The position numbers and the translations under genes were made by a program. DNA of 64,000 nt. Source: Solicoccozyma terricola. Taxonomy: Eukaryota > Basidiomycota > Tremellomycetes > Filobasidiales > Piskurozymaceae. Below are positions 1-11,700 of the stretch, piece after piece (positions within the stretch are counted from its first letter, which is position 1; every line of letters begins with the position of its first letter). The DNA is taken from NCBI GenBank assembly GCA_001600875.1, contig BCLD01000005.1, forward strand, positions 349,533 to 413,532. Direction: 5' to 3'. The notes under the pieces are model-generated. The model made no database searches and was not told the DNA's origin. It was given only the letters and a program-made list of their open reading frames with translations.

Positions 1-113
1 GGAACGGTATCAGGTCAACCATTGTCCTCTAGCTGTCTCTTTGACTATAAAGATCCAGGGAATGTCGAACCAGAGGTGTACTTTTGTAGAGAGAACAACC
101 ATTTCATTTGTCA
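1..113 (+). repeat. 3' part of a copia-type LTR
   Basis: The last ~48 bases (66-113) match the LTR end at 56472-56520 almost base for base and match the end of the solo LTR at 2897-3061 more loosely. The shared end finishes in TTTGTCA. No primer-binding site follows, so this is probably a solo LTR or the 3' LTR of an element. The left end lies outside the window, so no target duplication can be checked. Confidence 0.6.
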
Positions 114-599
114 CTCCGTGGGGGTACCGTTAACCTGAAGATGCCCGTGAGTCTTTTCTTAATTAGTCCCCTTGCCTTTGGCAAGTCCCACCGGTTACAA
201 ACAGACGTATCCGGTAACTCGCGGAACAAGGTCAAGCGTAAGGTGCCAGGCGCTTTGTCAGGTTATCGATCGGACTGGGGTAGGGTATATAGATCCAGGA
301 GTGCGGTTAATAGTACCTGTTTCCCACACCCAAACGCTTGAGGGTTAGGCTTGTGCGGGTGAGCCTACGTTATCTGGAGTAACTTCTTGTCGTCAACTTC
401 GAAACGAACCACATTTGTGGGATTACATATTGGCAACACATCAACTCGACAGTCCTGAGGAACAAGCGCAAATTAGACACGCCTTGGCAACCATCAGGCT
501 CAAGGTCGACCCTTCGGCAGAGTAGATGGAGACACATCTTTAGCGGTTCGACTCTCTTCCACTGCGAGCCAGGACTGCAGGCTCAAGATTGATGAAGGA
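114..599. other. no gene recognised
   Basis: Short open frames only. I see no protein motif, RNA gene or clear repeat between the LTR fragment and the transporter relic. Confidence 0.5.
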
Positions 600-2160
600 A
601 AAAGCTTCCTGGCAACGCTGAGGCTTCAAGGCGACCTTCATCACGGGACTCGGCACCTTCACCATCGCCAGTCTCACCTTCTGGCCGTCTTCGTCGCTCC
701 CCTCGTACCCTGGCTTTGTCGTTTCAAACATCTTCATCGGCACCGGGCTCTCCATTCTGGATATCGCTGCCAATCCCTTCATAGCGCTTGCTCGGCCGGA
801 AAACTTGATGGAATCTTGGCTGAACTTCTCGCAAGGAATCCAAACCGTTGGCTCCGTCATTGCACGACCTCTTGTGGAATTGTGAATGGATAGCCACTGC
901 ACCAAAATATAGTTATAACCACTTGTGATGGCATTGAGTGATCCTGACAGCCCCCTCGCTCAAGTGTCCATCACATAACTGCAGAGAGTTCAGAGGTGAA
1001 GGTTGGGACAACATATATTCCAGAATTTTTTGGACTCGCTCGGGGGCCGGATTCGAACTGATGACATAAGGCCTGGAAGGACCTGGCATCGCTACCATGT
1101 GGAATTGTGAATGGATAGCCACTGCACCAAAATATAGTTATAACCACTTGTGATGGCATTGAGTGATCCTGACACCTCTTGCCTCCAAGGTCATCTTCAA
1201 AGACGGCAGCAAGATTCTGTTATTAAACACTCAATGGGTGTTTCTGGCCGTAGCCCTTTGGTCCAGCTTTCTCGAGGTTGTCTTCTACTACGTGCCTCTT
1301 AGAGAGCAAGCTACGCGGACCTCGAACTTGTAGCCCTCCGCCGAGAAGCGAAGCGAGGCTCCCGAATTGAACGGAAAATATGGAGAATCAACATCATCGG
1401 GTACATCTCTGTCACCGGCATCTTCTTCATGTTCCTCTATATCGGTGCTCAGGAGCATGTCTGGTATATATGGGATGACCTGATCAAGATATTGAAGCCT
1501 TCTTAAGTACCCCTGTTCGTTCAGACTCTGGACGCGACCATGATCTTCGGTTACATTCAGCCCAACCTCCTTGCTTGCCCTCGAGTACCTTGTTATCGGA
1601 CCCGCCGCATTCGGCGTCGGTCAGTTCATGACAGCGCTCGCTTGCTACAAGGGCATTCCGGGCCGCGTAATCCTCTTGGTATGCGCAGGTGGATGTCTGG
1701 TGACTTCTGCACTGACCATGTTGCTGACGAATTCGGGTGGGGTACTGGCTGCCTTATGCTACTGGTCTTCTTTGAAGGCCCAATATTCCCTGAGCTGTTC
1801 ACCATGACTATGCGTGGTATGGGCAGGCACACGAAGCTTGTCTCAACAGAGTTGACGGGGGCCATCTGGGGTGGTGCCATCTGGCCGAGCATCGCCTGGG
1901 GAGTGCAGGGATCGCACGTTGGACGGCACCCCATGCGCATGCTCATCGTCATCTACGCCGGCATCTTTGTGGCTTTTGCAACTTTCACCTTGCATCCTAA
2001 ACTGCGTCGCTGGGTAGATCCTGTTGGGGAACCGCAGGTCCAGCAGGGGGAAGAAGGGAAGCCACATCTCATCGCAGGTCCCCAGGAAGGGCCAAGCGTG
2101 GCATGGGAGAAAGGTCCTGGTGGGTCCGACTTGTTAGCCTCCATTGCTGGACTCGTGCAC
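600..2160 (+). pseudogene. FucP-like MFS transporter relic (copy 1)
   Basis: The plus strand encodes a decayed copy of the transporter half of the gene at 59552-62619. Recognisable blocks are FITGLGTFTIASLTFWPSS, DIAANPFIALARPENLMES and LNFSQGIQTVGSV (about 630-860), then LLLNTQWVFLAVALW (about 1220-1270). The C-terminal helices follow (about 1570-2010), with GPIFPELFTMTMRGMGRHTK and GGAIWPSIAWG. The N-terminal helices are missing. The reading frame is broken by a 300-bp insertion at 875-1174 and by a frameshift near 1755, where the C-terminal blocks change frame. FHS/FucP-type permeases import sugars by proton symport; this copy cannot make a working protein. Family identity rests on similarity to the better copy in this window. 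Confidence 0.8.
875..1174 (-). mobile_element. TRIM-like miniature LTR retrotransposon
   Basis: Two identical 75-bp direct repeats (875-949 and 1100-1174) bound a 150-bp interior. Each begins TGGAATTG and ends CCTGACA, so both orientations show TG..CA. On the minus strand the first repeat is followed after two bases by TGGTAGCG (1097-1090), which is complementary to the 3' end of fungal initiator tRNA-Met. A purine tract, GAGCGAGGGGG, stands just before the second repeat (961-951). The element is flanked by the direct repeat cctcttg (868-874 and 1175-1181), a 7-bp target duplication, inside a codon run of the transporter relic. There is no coding capacity, so it would need enzymes from another element. 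The interior also holds a tRNA B-box-like GTTCGAATCC, so a tRNA-derived SINE is the alternative. Confidence 0.75.
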
Positions 2161-2789
2161 ATCGAATGTGTGACCGGTGAGTAGGTTCTCTCATCCCGAC
2201 ACCCGACCGACGAGCGATCTCTACCGTATATCGATCACCGGGAAGGCCATCCCCATCCTGGTGAGATTGTTACTCTCACGGGAGGATTTAGCTCGATCAC
2301 GCCCACGGAGATTGGTTTGGGATCTTCATCACTGTCTGTGCCTGGAACTTAACCACCCACCGCGAAACGCCGACACATAACTCTCCGTTGAATGGCACAA
2401 CCTCCTCTCACACTTTTCCCTTTAAACCTGCTATGGCGTCAGGGTACCTCGCACCCCTCTCGAATGGTCACATCACCTACGTCCACCCTCATCAAGGATA
2501 TCGCGACTTCGATACATGAGTGGCTGGCCCACCATCCGGAAGACATGGCTCGTGGACCATTCTTTAGGTCATCACACCTCACCACTCGTCGTTAGCCGTC
2601 AAAAACATTCGGCAGACCGTGAGGTATTAAGTTCGGTGGCATCGACATTGGCATCGACATCATTGCCTTTGGCATCCAGCGATGTGTCACCTCTGCTTGT
2701 CGTTCCTGCTACATTCAACGAGCCGACCGTCAATCTCGTTCAACACCACCACCCCTCAGGTGCTTCCTCCTCCTCCGACGAGCTTGGCC
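2161..2789. other. no gene recognised
   Basis: Open frames here are Ser/Pro-rich and show no family motif. The minus strand at about 2770-2810 reads FWPSS, which may be a further remnant of transporter copy 2, but the match is too short to extend. Confidence 0.4.
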
Positions 2790-3190
2790 AGAAGGGAGGG
2801 AGCCAACCGTGAAGATACCCAGGCGAGTGATCAAGGTTGCCTTGAAACCGACTCGAGTGAAGATGGGGTGAGCGGCAAGAGGGCCGAGGACATAGCTGTT
2901 GAAATAAGAGTGTCTTTAGTGCGCTCTGTCACTCCGGACAGTAGGAAACTCCTCCGGACAATCGGACAATTGCCCGGAGGAATAATGGGAGGATGCAGGT
3001 ATCAGGTTAACCATCGTCCAGCTGTGTGCTTTTGTAAAAGGAACAACCAATTCATTTGTCAATAGCCGCAAAAGTAAGCGTTGTGCGGGATAAGGCTCTG
3101 AGCAGAGTCGTTTTGACAGGGATCGAAGTCGACCGATGAGGGAGTTGAGCAGACCTGGCGGGAGGGGTAAGCTGCTGGACTGCTTGGTCC
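2790..3190 (-). pseudogene. FucP-like MFS transporter relic (copy 2)
   Basis: Nucleotides 2812-2890 and 3080-3180 are clearly similar to 25976-26050 and 26085-26180 (relic copy 4). The minus strand reads a GLLNSLIGRLRSLS-type stretch, equivalent to LIGTLNSEIQTLAG in the best copy, followed by helix remnants. The relic is split by a solo LTR at 2897-3061. Only about 75 codons survive. Confidence 0.65.
2897..3061 (+). mobile_element. solo copia-type LTR with 5-bp target duplication
   Basis: The 165-bp sequence starts TGTTGAAAT and ends TTTGTCA. It is flanked on both sides by ATAGC (2892-2896 and 3062-3066), the 5-bp duplication typical of LTR retrotransposons. Its 3' end is related to the LTR ends at 66-113 and 56472-56520. 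It interrupts transporter relic copy 2; comparison with copy 4 shows the uninterrupted sequence. Recombination between the two LTRs of a full element would leave this structure. Confidence 0.8.
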
Positions 3191-3510
3191 TTCGTGAAAT
3201 GGCCCGGCTCGCTAACCGTACCCAAACCCTTGAGTCCAGGAAATAAGCAAGACTGCGACGTGGAACACTGGTCAGCCGCTGCTTCGATAGCCTGTCGTGC
3301 AACCATGACCATCCTCATATGGTTAGTCACAAAGGGAGATAGTGAAAGTTCGAAAACATTATCTTATCTGCCTCGGAATGCGACTGGAACGCCCGACGGC
3401 TCGGAACTCTTTCGGCGAGAACCTCGCGGGAAATCGGCCGAGGTGTCCGTTCGGACATCTCTCGCCGATCGCTCGTCGTCCATGAAACGGATGGGTCGGT
3501 TCCGTGGTGT

Positions 3511-3523
3511 CTTATATATAAGC
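3511..3523 (+). promoter_or_regulatory. TATA-like box upstream of the GH36 gene
   Basis: CTTATATATAAGC lies about 65 bp before the ATG at 3582. Position and sequence fit a core promoter; no experiment supports it. Confidence 0.5.
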
Positions 3524-3581
3524 CAGCATGGTCGCACGACAACAGCACATCCCGCCAGCTAACACACCCTGCTAAAACATC

Positions 3582-6056
3582 ATGGCGGCCCACACCATCA
3601 CCACGACCGTCCTCAACTTCACCTTGGTGCCCGGTGAAGATACTGGGACCTTTGGGCTCGACCTCGAGGATCTGAAGACCGGAGAGTGGCGAGGCTGGGT
3701 ATGGCAGCGAGTCGAGTGCGTGAATTGGTTCGTTAAGCGATTCGCGAGCTGATGCATTCTCTTCAGACCGACTTGGATCGAGCCACGGTACCTGCACTCC
3801 CTGGGAGACCTCTCTACCGATCTATCGACTCACCTGCTCCTCCTGCAAGCAGACAGTGACTCTTCCGGATTGGTATGCGTCTTCCCCGTCTCCTCAGAAT
3901 CTGCGCTCTCGCACGTCACCGCGCAGCGGCAAGGGGAGGGCACTGGTATCTCTCTGCGAGCTGAGAGGATCTCGAGCGACGAGGACAAGGCAAAGGTAGC
4001 ATGCGTCATCGGTAAGGCCGCCGACAACTGGGACGGCATCCGGCTCGTCGAGGCTGTGGTGAAGACAGCAAGGTCATGGGCTTCGGGACAACCGGAAAAT
4101 GCGCTGGCTCCAATCAAGTGGGAGGGAAGAGGTGGGCCGATGGATGGTGTTGGGTTTTGCACTTGGAGTAGCTTGGGGGAAAGTGAGTGAAGACACTCTC
4201 CGTGGGAGACGGACACGCTCTTATTGCTCTTGGGCAGATATCCGACCCAACAAGAAAACCCTTGAGCACCTCTTCGACTCTCTCGTCTCGAACGCCATCC
4301 CGTTACAGACGTTCATCCTCGACGACGGCTGGCTCGATATTCGTCCCTTCGAAACCAAACGGCCGGCGTTTGGGTACCAAGGTGTGCATGACGAGCGACT
4401 CGATGGACCCGATGCGAGCAAGAGGACGTTGCAAGGGCTGTGGGAGTTTGGGCCGATGGAGGGGCTTGGGATGACACTGAAAAAGCTGGCGGAAGAGCTG
4501 GAGACGAGGTTCGCCGAGGTGGAGGGCGTCAAGAAGGTCGAGTTCGGCGTTTGGATGACGTGGGTCCCTGAAAGCGCAATGAAGCTGTAATGTCTGATTG
4601 TTTTTTTTTCTCGCAGTCTCAATGCCGGCTACTGGTCGGCCATTCACCCGGACTCCCCTCTCGTGGAGCGCTACCATTGCCGCCCGTACCCCGTCGACCG
4701 TAGTCTCTTGGCAGGGTGCCATCAGATCGGAGGACCGATCGCCTACACCCCCGGCGAACGTGGCGTGTGGTACCTTCCACCTCCCAGTCACGCCTACGCC
4801 TTTTGGAGGGACTGGTTCACGTTTCTGCTCGGGGAAGGGGTCACCTTCGTCAAGATCGACAACCAGGCGGCGATGTCGGTGTTGGAGAACGTCGAGGGAG
4901 GGGAGTGTTGGACAGCGATGTGGGACGCCGTTGTGAGGGCAAGTGACGAAGTGTTTGGGGTGGGGAGGGTAATTCATTGCATGGCGCATGCGAATGGGAT
5001 GTTTGGGGGTGCGCAGGGGTTGGGGGTGGCCACCCACAACAAGGCGTTCGTCTTCAGGTAAGGAAGAACACCGCAAAGCGTTGGTTTCAACCTGTCAACC
5101 ATTTCTTCGCGCGAAAACAGGAACTCGGACGACTTTGGCATCCTCGGCAAGCCGCACTGCCAGCAAACCCACATCTTCAATAATGTCTACACCGCGTTGC
5201 TCACCAGCCAGCTTTGCATGGTCCTCGACGCTGACATGTTCATGACGGCAGCTCAAGACCCGTTGGCGCACGCGTTGCTTCGTGTGCTGTTCCCAGGGCC
5301 GCTGTTGCTCAGCGACAAGCCGGGGGAGCATGACACGAGGTTGTTGCGGAGGATGGTGGCCAAGGATAAGCGAGGCGTGATGCAGGTGGTCAAGACGATG
5401 ACGCCGGTCGTGCCGTTAGGCGGGAGGTTGATGGAGAACCCACTTGAGGGCAGAGGGTTGTGGGCGGCCACGAAGAGTGGCTGGGGGAAGGTGATGGCGG
5501 TGTGGAATGTGCAGGTGCATGGGGGGCGTGTCAGGGATGTGCTGCGAGGGCAGGATGTTCGGGAATCACTTGGAGGAAAGGAATTGGCGGTGTGGAAGGT
5601 GGGACTGGCGGGAGAAGCGGGTGCGACCTTGGTGGGCGAGCGGGACGAGCTATTCCAGGTGGAACTCGACCCGATGGAATGCGAGAGCTTTTGGGTCGTG
5701 CCGGTAACTTCGGTCGGAGATGCTCGGATTGCAATCTTGGGTATGGTGAACTTGTTGGTGGGGCTGGAGAGCGTGGAGTCCTATCGAGTTCAGGGTGAGT
5801 ACAGTGAGTGAGGGTGGTGAAGACGGCAGGAGCTGATCGTGTGCTTCCCCAAGGCGACCTGCAAGTGCACGTCAAGCACGAGGGGACCTTTGGCATCCTT
5901 GTTTTCGGTGATCAGCAACCGAACCTCACGGCAACCATCGACGGCGAGAATATTCAGCATCAGAGTCGAGAGGTCTCAGCGGGCGTGTGGATGGTGGAGA
6001 TCGACGTGGAAGGGTTGGGCAAAAGCGAGACGTGGGACGTGCGGGTCGCCTTTTAG
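3582..6056 (+). CDS. GH36 raffinose synthase / alkaline alpha-galactosidase-like protein
   Basis: Six exons join in frame: 3582-3715, 3767-4182, 4238-4586, 4617-5057, 5121-5794 and 5854-6056, giving 738 aa. All five introns are GT-AG and 30 to 63 bp long. The protein shows the plant Sip1/raffinose-synthase layout of GH36: an N-terminal beta domain, DGVGFCTWSSLG, LDDGWLD, then FVKIDNQ, whose Asp is the expected nucleophile, and RNSDDF, whose second Asp is the expected acid/base residue. It ends with a C-terminal beta domain. Family members hydrolyse or transfer alpha-galactosyl groups of raffinose-type sugars. There is no obvious signal peptide, so it is likely cytosolic. Length fits the family (about 750-850 aa). 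The start was chosen because it is the first ATG after the TATA-like box and opens directly into the domain. Synthase versus hydrolase activity cannot be told from sequence alone. Confidence 0.88.
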
Positions 6057-6559
6057 GGAAATCAGGTGCGAGGATGGCGTCAAGGGCGTCATTCGCAGAT
6101 GGACAACATTCCCGTTTTCATGTATTTTTGCCTCGTTATAACCCGATGACCCTCTCCTCACTGCTCAATTCTTGTTCAATGCGCATATGGCTGAAGTGAA
6201 TTGGAGTAAATGTCGCGTAAATATGAGACGTCACTCTGCTTGAACGAATATGATCAAGGTCACCACCAATAAGCTTTCGTACACTCGGTTTGGTAAGGAC
6301 AGCCAATGCATCTTAACATCCTGTCAAGATGAGACGCTTTTGAAACACGGGCACGAGCACCCAGGAAGTGAAGTGAGACACGAAGACATATGCAACAGTG
6401 GATTGCTTGGTCATGAACGACAGGACAAGGACAATGGCCTTCAGGAACAATGGTGGGATGCAGCAAATCAGCTTACTATCGAGAAAAAGTGGTGGCAATA
6501 GGGGAAAGATATTCGGTCAAGTTCTACGACTACATCTCCAGCTCGATGTCCTGGCCCTA
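6057..6559. other. 3' region, no gene recognised
   Basis: AT-richer DNA downstream of the GH36 stop. Open frames are short and overlap on both strands without motifs. Confidence 0.5.
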
Positions 6560-6960
6560 AATAGTCAGTTGGTCGAGACCCAAGTTCGTATTGCCCCTGT
6601 CTCTGTCCTATGGTCAGGTGTCGGGTCTTGTCTTCGTGCAGGTAACGGCACTAGGTGAAGACTTGACAGATGCTGGATTTCGGGATCCCTCGCTGTTGGA
6701 TTCAGATCTAGGCGTAAAGACGATGCAATGTGATAACGAGGGATGAAATCGACGTATCTGTCGCGTCGCAGAGTCCTAGCCATTGCCTCGACGGATGTCG
6801 AAAAGATCGCATGGTGCACTTCTTCCATTCCATATGGAAATATTTCAGCTGATGCCTTATTGAGTAAAAAGTCCTTCACGGACTGATGCACGAAATAGAT
6901 GGCCCAGGAACAGCCGTCAGACGCAGCAAGAACTCCAGGATCGTAGGTCGCTATATGAGA
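6560..6960 (-). pseudogene. NACHT/ankyrin-type (STAND) protein relic
   Basis: The minus strand reads FVHQSVKDFLL, then EIFPYGMEEVHHAIFS and MARTLRRDRY. This resembles the segment after the NACHT ATPase in fungal NACHT-ankyrin proteins, where FVHQSVKDFLL and SRTLRRDIY are recurrent. No P-loop or ankyrin repeats are visible nearby and the frame closes on both sides. Such proteins act in non-self recognition and signalling; this piece is only a fragment. The identification comes from memory of the family. Confidence 0.5.
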
Positions 6961-7332
6961 TGAGTAGCTACAAACAGCTCACCAACCCTGAACGGTACTT
7001 TGGAGACCTTTTCGAAGGTCTCAGAGAGACCACTGACAAAGTGGTAGACCCCATTCGCTTTTACAATCGTCAGAAAACTTAAGAAGCACTTGAAGAAAGC
7101 AGAGGCAAGAGGCAACCATAATGAAAGCAAATCTCGAAATTGGTGAATACGGGACATTTCCTTCAACAGAAATGCTTGGTGGCACGAGTTTCTTTCGATT
7201 TCCTCGTCCTAAACAGATATATAGAGTCACTTCTGCGTTTGAGCTACCCATTTCCCATTCTCCAACCACCGTCACATCTGACCCCATGCCTCTCTTGAGA
7301 AGACAAGCGCCGCGAATGACTTTTTTCCAAAA

Positions 7333-8420
7333 TCAAGCATGGTCGTTTGCTTGCTCAGGTTGCCTAGAACCGAATGCCTTGTTCTTGCGACCAGTCTGGT
7401 CGGCAAGGGTCGGCGTGTTCTTGAACTTCCTAGCGGGGATCCTTCGCTCGTACAGCTCGTCGAGTTCCCAGTAGGTTCGGCCGCAAGTCTATAAGTACCC
7501 ATATAAGCTTGCAAAAATCACTTGGAAAAAGACTGGAGGACCATACCTCGGGGTAGTAAATGTACAGGATGGCAACAGTCGGGACCAACATGCCAGCCCA
7601 GATGTATATCGCCTTGACTCCCATGTTCCCTGCATCGGGACTGATCATGTAGGAAATCTCCATTGAAATACGACGCTAAACCCAGCAGCAACCATCCCGT
7701 CAGTGAGCTGCAGATATCGCCCTCAGAGCAAAGTCTTACGACTCACAATCCAGCACCGTAACAACCGAGATTGAACGAGGTCGTCTGAGCCCTCAATCGA
7801 GGAGTCGAAGTTTCACCCGCTGCGACGAATCCGATAGGTCCAGCAGACAAGCCGTAGCAAATGACCCAAAGCAGGAGACAGACTACGGCGGCTTTACCCG
7901 AGGCCTCTCCATGGGCGAACCCGGTCGAAGTGAGGCCAACGTTGAAACAGAGCATTGCGAAACAGCCGCTGCGTAGACATCACCAGGTTGTTGAGCTCCA
8001 TTGTCGCCTAATTGTAATCGCCCCTGAGCCACTGTGAACTCACCCGACGAGAAGTGGACGACGACCGATGTAATCGCAGGAAACAAGGGAAACCGAGATG
8101 GCGATGATGAGGAGAACAAGGCGATACGGATCGCCCGGTGAGAAAGTAGGATACCATGCATTGTCTGATATGCCGACTCACGTGATGATGGTTATAATGA
8201 AGGGGTCAGTTCCGAGATTGGCGACCTTGAAAAAGGAGGTGGAATAACCAAAGACGATGGGAGCACCCGCAGCCCACTGACTGCAGATACCGACGCATCC
8301 AGCTAACGTTCGCCGCCAGTTAACGCCCTGGAATATCTCAAAGAACGAGGCGTTCGAATCGCTGAACTCGAGCTCGGTTTGGATGCCGTGGGATCCGAAG
8401 CATTCTCAAAGATCACCATG
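7333..8420 (-). pseudogene. MFS sugar (maltose/alpha-glucoside type) transporter, 5'-truncated
   Basis: The minus strand encodes the C-terminal half of a hexose/maltose-type permease in several exons. Blocks in order are NWRRTLAGCVGICSQW (about 8320-8270), DYIGRRPLLVG (about 8070-8040), FVAAGETSTPRLRAQT (about 7840-7780), NPDAGN-like SPDAGNMG (about 7640), and PET-CGRTYWELDELYERR followed by a stop at 7333. GT-AG introns are visible, for example 7489-7546. Sequence beyond about 8420, where the first six helices should be, is absent. One splice phase near 7675-7747 does not fit, so the remnant is probably not functional. Confidence 0.75.
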
Positions 8421-9729
8421 AGATATGACGCTTTGATAGCCGTCTCGCTTCTTTGATATAAAATGTCATTGGCATAGACCGAAAACGTATTGTAGCCTGT
8501 TGGGAAAGAAGAAGAAGGACAGGCTTCGATTTCAGCATTGTCATTTGTCAAGCCGACAAGCTCCTTAAGTGGAAACTTTGCAGATAAGTCTGCACTCCAA
8601 AATCGACTGGTACAATCTGTATTGATGCACCGGTTTTATCATCCTCCAATATACCTATCGATCTGTCAAGCACCGTGGGCAGTTTGGGGTGCAGGTCCTA
8701 GTACACGGCCACAACACTAGTCAGACCATCTCTGCACATCCCCGCGAGTGCTTGCGTGCTTTTAGAAATCCTGACATCAATATCTGCTTCTTCCCGTTTA
8801 TTCATGACGAGATATTTGGTGGCGATAAAATCACACCTAGAGACCACATCGTCTTTTGTGTAGGTCTGCCAGTTGACGCTACGAACCCACTGTGGATCAA
8901 ATAGATTGTGCTAGTCATGTCCCTTGACCAACGCTTCAGCGCCAACATCTTCCCTTACTCTCGCTTGTGGGATCTTATCACCACTACTATCCATACGCCA
9001 AGTGCGGGAAGATACCTTTCTCTTTGAGAATTAACCAAGCACCCCTCTACTCGGACTATAACATAACATTGGTGAAGATTGAGGTTGCGAGTGTGACTGT
9101 CCTTCTACAGTAACATCCGTTGGCATTGCTATATATTGTCTCAGACTGCGTTTATCGGATAAGACAGGCGGCAACTCAGACCTTCCTCTGTTTTATGTCC
9201 ATCTGGTGGTTCTAATCTGCTTTTAATGGGTATTTCATGTACGAAAATTCAGTCACCTTCAGCAATGCTATTATATCTGTGGCGGTATTGTGTCAATCTT
9301 ACCTGCTGTGCAATCACGCAGCTTGGTGACCCCTACATGGTGTCTCAGCAGTGTTGCCATGATAATCCTACCAGTAAAACGTTTTTTTACCATAGCAGGA
9401 TTAGATTGAGGTTACTTATAAAGTCCACTTTAGACAGAGCGAAAGTATACCTTATTTGATTCATTATCACGATCCAAAAATCCGAGAGGATCTAGCCAAC
9501 GCCTGGGCTCAATATTCTTTTCCTGTACGCCTTCAACTTCATGCCAAGCAACTTCCCCTTCAGTTAGCCCATAGACGATGGGAAACATCGTGCTCTCCCC
9601 TCACATACTGATTTCATACCATATGCAAGATAAATATTGATCCTGCAGACCACTTATCTGGGACGCTCCTTATTATATAGGAAGCCCAAAGTTTGCCTTT
9701 CTGCATGCTCATTTGGACTCGTTCACAAT
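8421..9729. other. no gene recognised
   Basis: AT-rich intergenic DNA with short open frames only. The missing N-terminal half of the upstream-oriented sugar transporter is not found here. Confidence 0.5.
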
Positions 9730-9763
9730 CCTACATATAATCCTCGAGGGGATTATATGTAGG
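9730..9763. repeat. perfect 14-bp inverted repeat with 6-nt spacer
   Basis: CCTACATATAATCC (9730-9743) and GGATTATATGTAGG (9750-9763) are exact reverse complements around TCGAGG. A transcript would form a strong hairpin. No gene ends here that it could clearly terminate. It could also be the joined ends of a small mobile element. Confidence 0.7.
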
Positions 9764-11700
9764 GCATTTTCCGAGTGCTCATTTCTCTAGAGGATTTGCA
9801 ACGATATATGGGTCTACCATCTCCTCTCCATCCCTCGGTGGCTCCCGGCATAATGCAAAGGGTCGAGTAGGTCTTTTCCATACCCTTCGACAACATAACA
9901 TGCATTGCCTACAAGCTCCCGACCCTGACATCGTGAAACTGGCCATACTATTTGCAGCGAAACAACGACTATTGTCACTTGTACAATTTGGTCTGCTGAC
10001 GGACTGGGCAGGAGCCTCCTTTCCCTTCCAAAGGCATTTCACAAGAGCGCTTAATGGCTTCTTTCGAAATTAGACCGCCAAAAACTAGCATGCTCATGTC
10101 GTAACCATTTATCTAAATCAGGCAACTCATTCTTTTCCGTTGAATTGTTAATGGAACGATTGGTTACCCCAGCTGAAAACGGTTGCCTGGCATACCTGTC
10201 TCAGACCGGTCGAATTGAATAGGTTTCCTTTAGCTCCATCATCACGGTCGAACAGAGCACCAGCACTAAGCCATCATCAGTCTTCAGTTGCCCATATCTT
10301 CCTAGTTGCTCGAAAGCGCGTAGCTATATCCCTTCTCAGTAGCGCAGAAATCCCGAAGGTTTGATACTCACTTCAAAACCGGAAAGCCCTATGAAGGATA
10401 GGGTTGAGGCTGCTCACAGATTGGTGTTGAACGAATGCGCCATTCGTGAAGGAATCCATACGTTATCACCAGCTCGTTGTTGTTTGGGCAATGCGCTTGC
10501 CGCCGTAATATGTGGAGATCGTCCTTCCCCAGAAGAGTGAACATCAAGTGCATTCGATCAGGCTCATTCGGTAGACTACTGGGGAAAATGTCATTCTCTG
10601 AATACGGAGGAGCACTTGCAAGAGTCGTCAGGTTGCCTGGGTAGGGCGTGGATATTGCCTGTATTCAAACAATCGAATTCTTGACGACAGTGGACTATCA
10701 CAAAGGTTAGATTCACAGGGTTTGCTTTCCGGAAATACATGCGGTTAGTTAAGTTCAAAACCCCGTTATGTTCCGCAGGGACTACAATAAACATAGGGAA
10801 TCCTAATGCCGATCCGAGTCCACGGTAGCGACAGGGAAGATGCTCACGGGGACAAAACCTACTGAGAGGGTTTAAAGGAAGTTCCCTGTGACCAATATCG
10901 CGAATGGAAGTCCTTTACCAACTTGACGGCAGCAATCTCGTGGTCAACATCTCGTGGTCAACATTTGCTCATGATCGGAGAGCTGATCTGAGTAGGTCTC
11001 ATCCGTGCACTCGAAGAAAACGAATCATGCGGTCCCTTGGTCAACACATTGACATCATTAACCAAGATGATTTCGCATCCATAGGACCAACTTTAGCGAG
11101 CACTCACTCACACGCACATTGTGTGGCAATATTATCTGCGTTTGCCTCTGGCCACAAAGCAACTGACTCGTTTAAACTCCACAGATAAAACTCATTGCAG
11201 ACTTTTCACATAGGTTACATATGTATGCAATGGCTGAGAAGGGCAACAGCTCTCTCGGATGACAAACGAGACTTGTCAAAGCTCTATGTGCGCGTTGAAA
11301 TACAACAAAACATGATTCTGGTGCATCTACTGTCGGCCGTGGAAGAATTTCAATGCCAGTGGACCATGGAGGAATGAGGAAAGAGGAAGGCATGCGTTCG
11401 ACATCATAGAGGCAATTCGGCACAGCTGACAGGCATACATTGCGCGTTTGGCATTCCGAAGAGACAAGCTTGTGTTGCAGTATGTCTGAATCAACAAATT
11501 CGAATTGTCTGCAGATTGAACAATGGCTGCATATGGCCTCAATCCGAGTGAAGACATTCAGGATGGGAGGTACCTCCAACGGTCAAGACTAGATTGTCAT
11601 ACTCTGTATCAACAATAGGTCGCAACAAGACATGTTCCTAACGTGAAATTCCGTCTGGATCGAAAGACCGGAAAGAATCATCATATCTGATTTATTCAAT
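9764..11700. other. no gene recognised; one 135-codon open frame
   Basis: A minus-strand open frame at 11172-11579 is Cys-rich (for example ICSHCSICRQ) but has no recognised family, start context or splice support. The rest shows short frames only. Confidence 0.4.

Noticed and set aside
875..1174. tRNA-derived SINE
   Set aside because: GTTCGAATCC resembles a B box, but the two identical 75-bp terminal repeats with TG..CA ends, primer site and purine tract fit a TRIM better; kept as the alternative.
11172..11579. Cys-rich protein gene
   Set aside because: One open frame without family, start context or introns; length is within what chance allows here.
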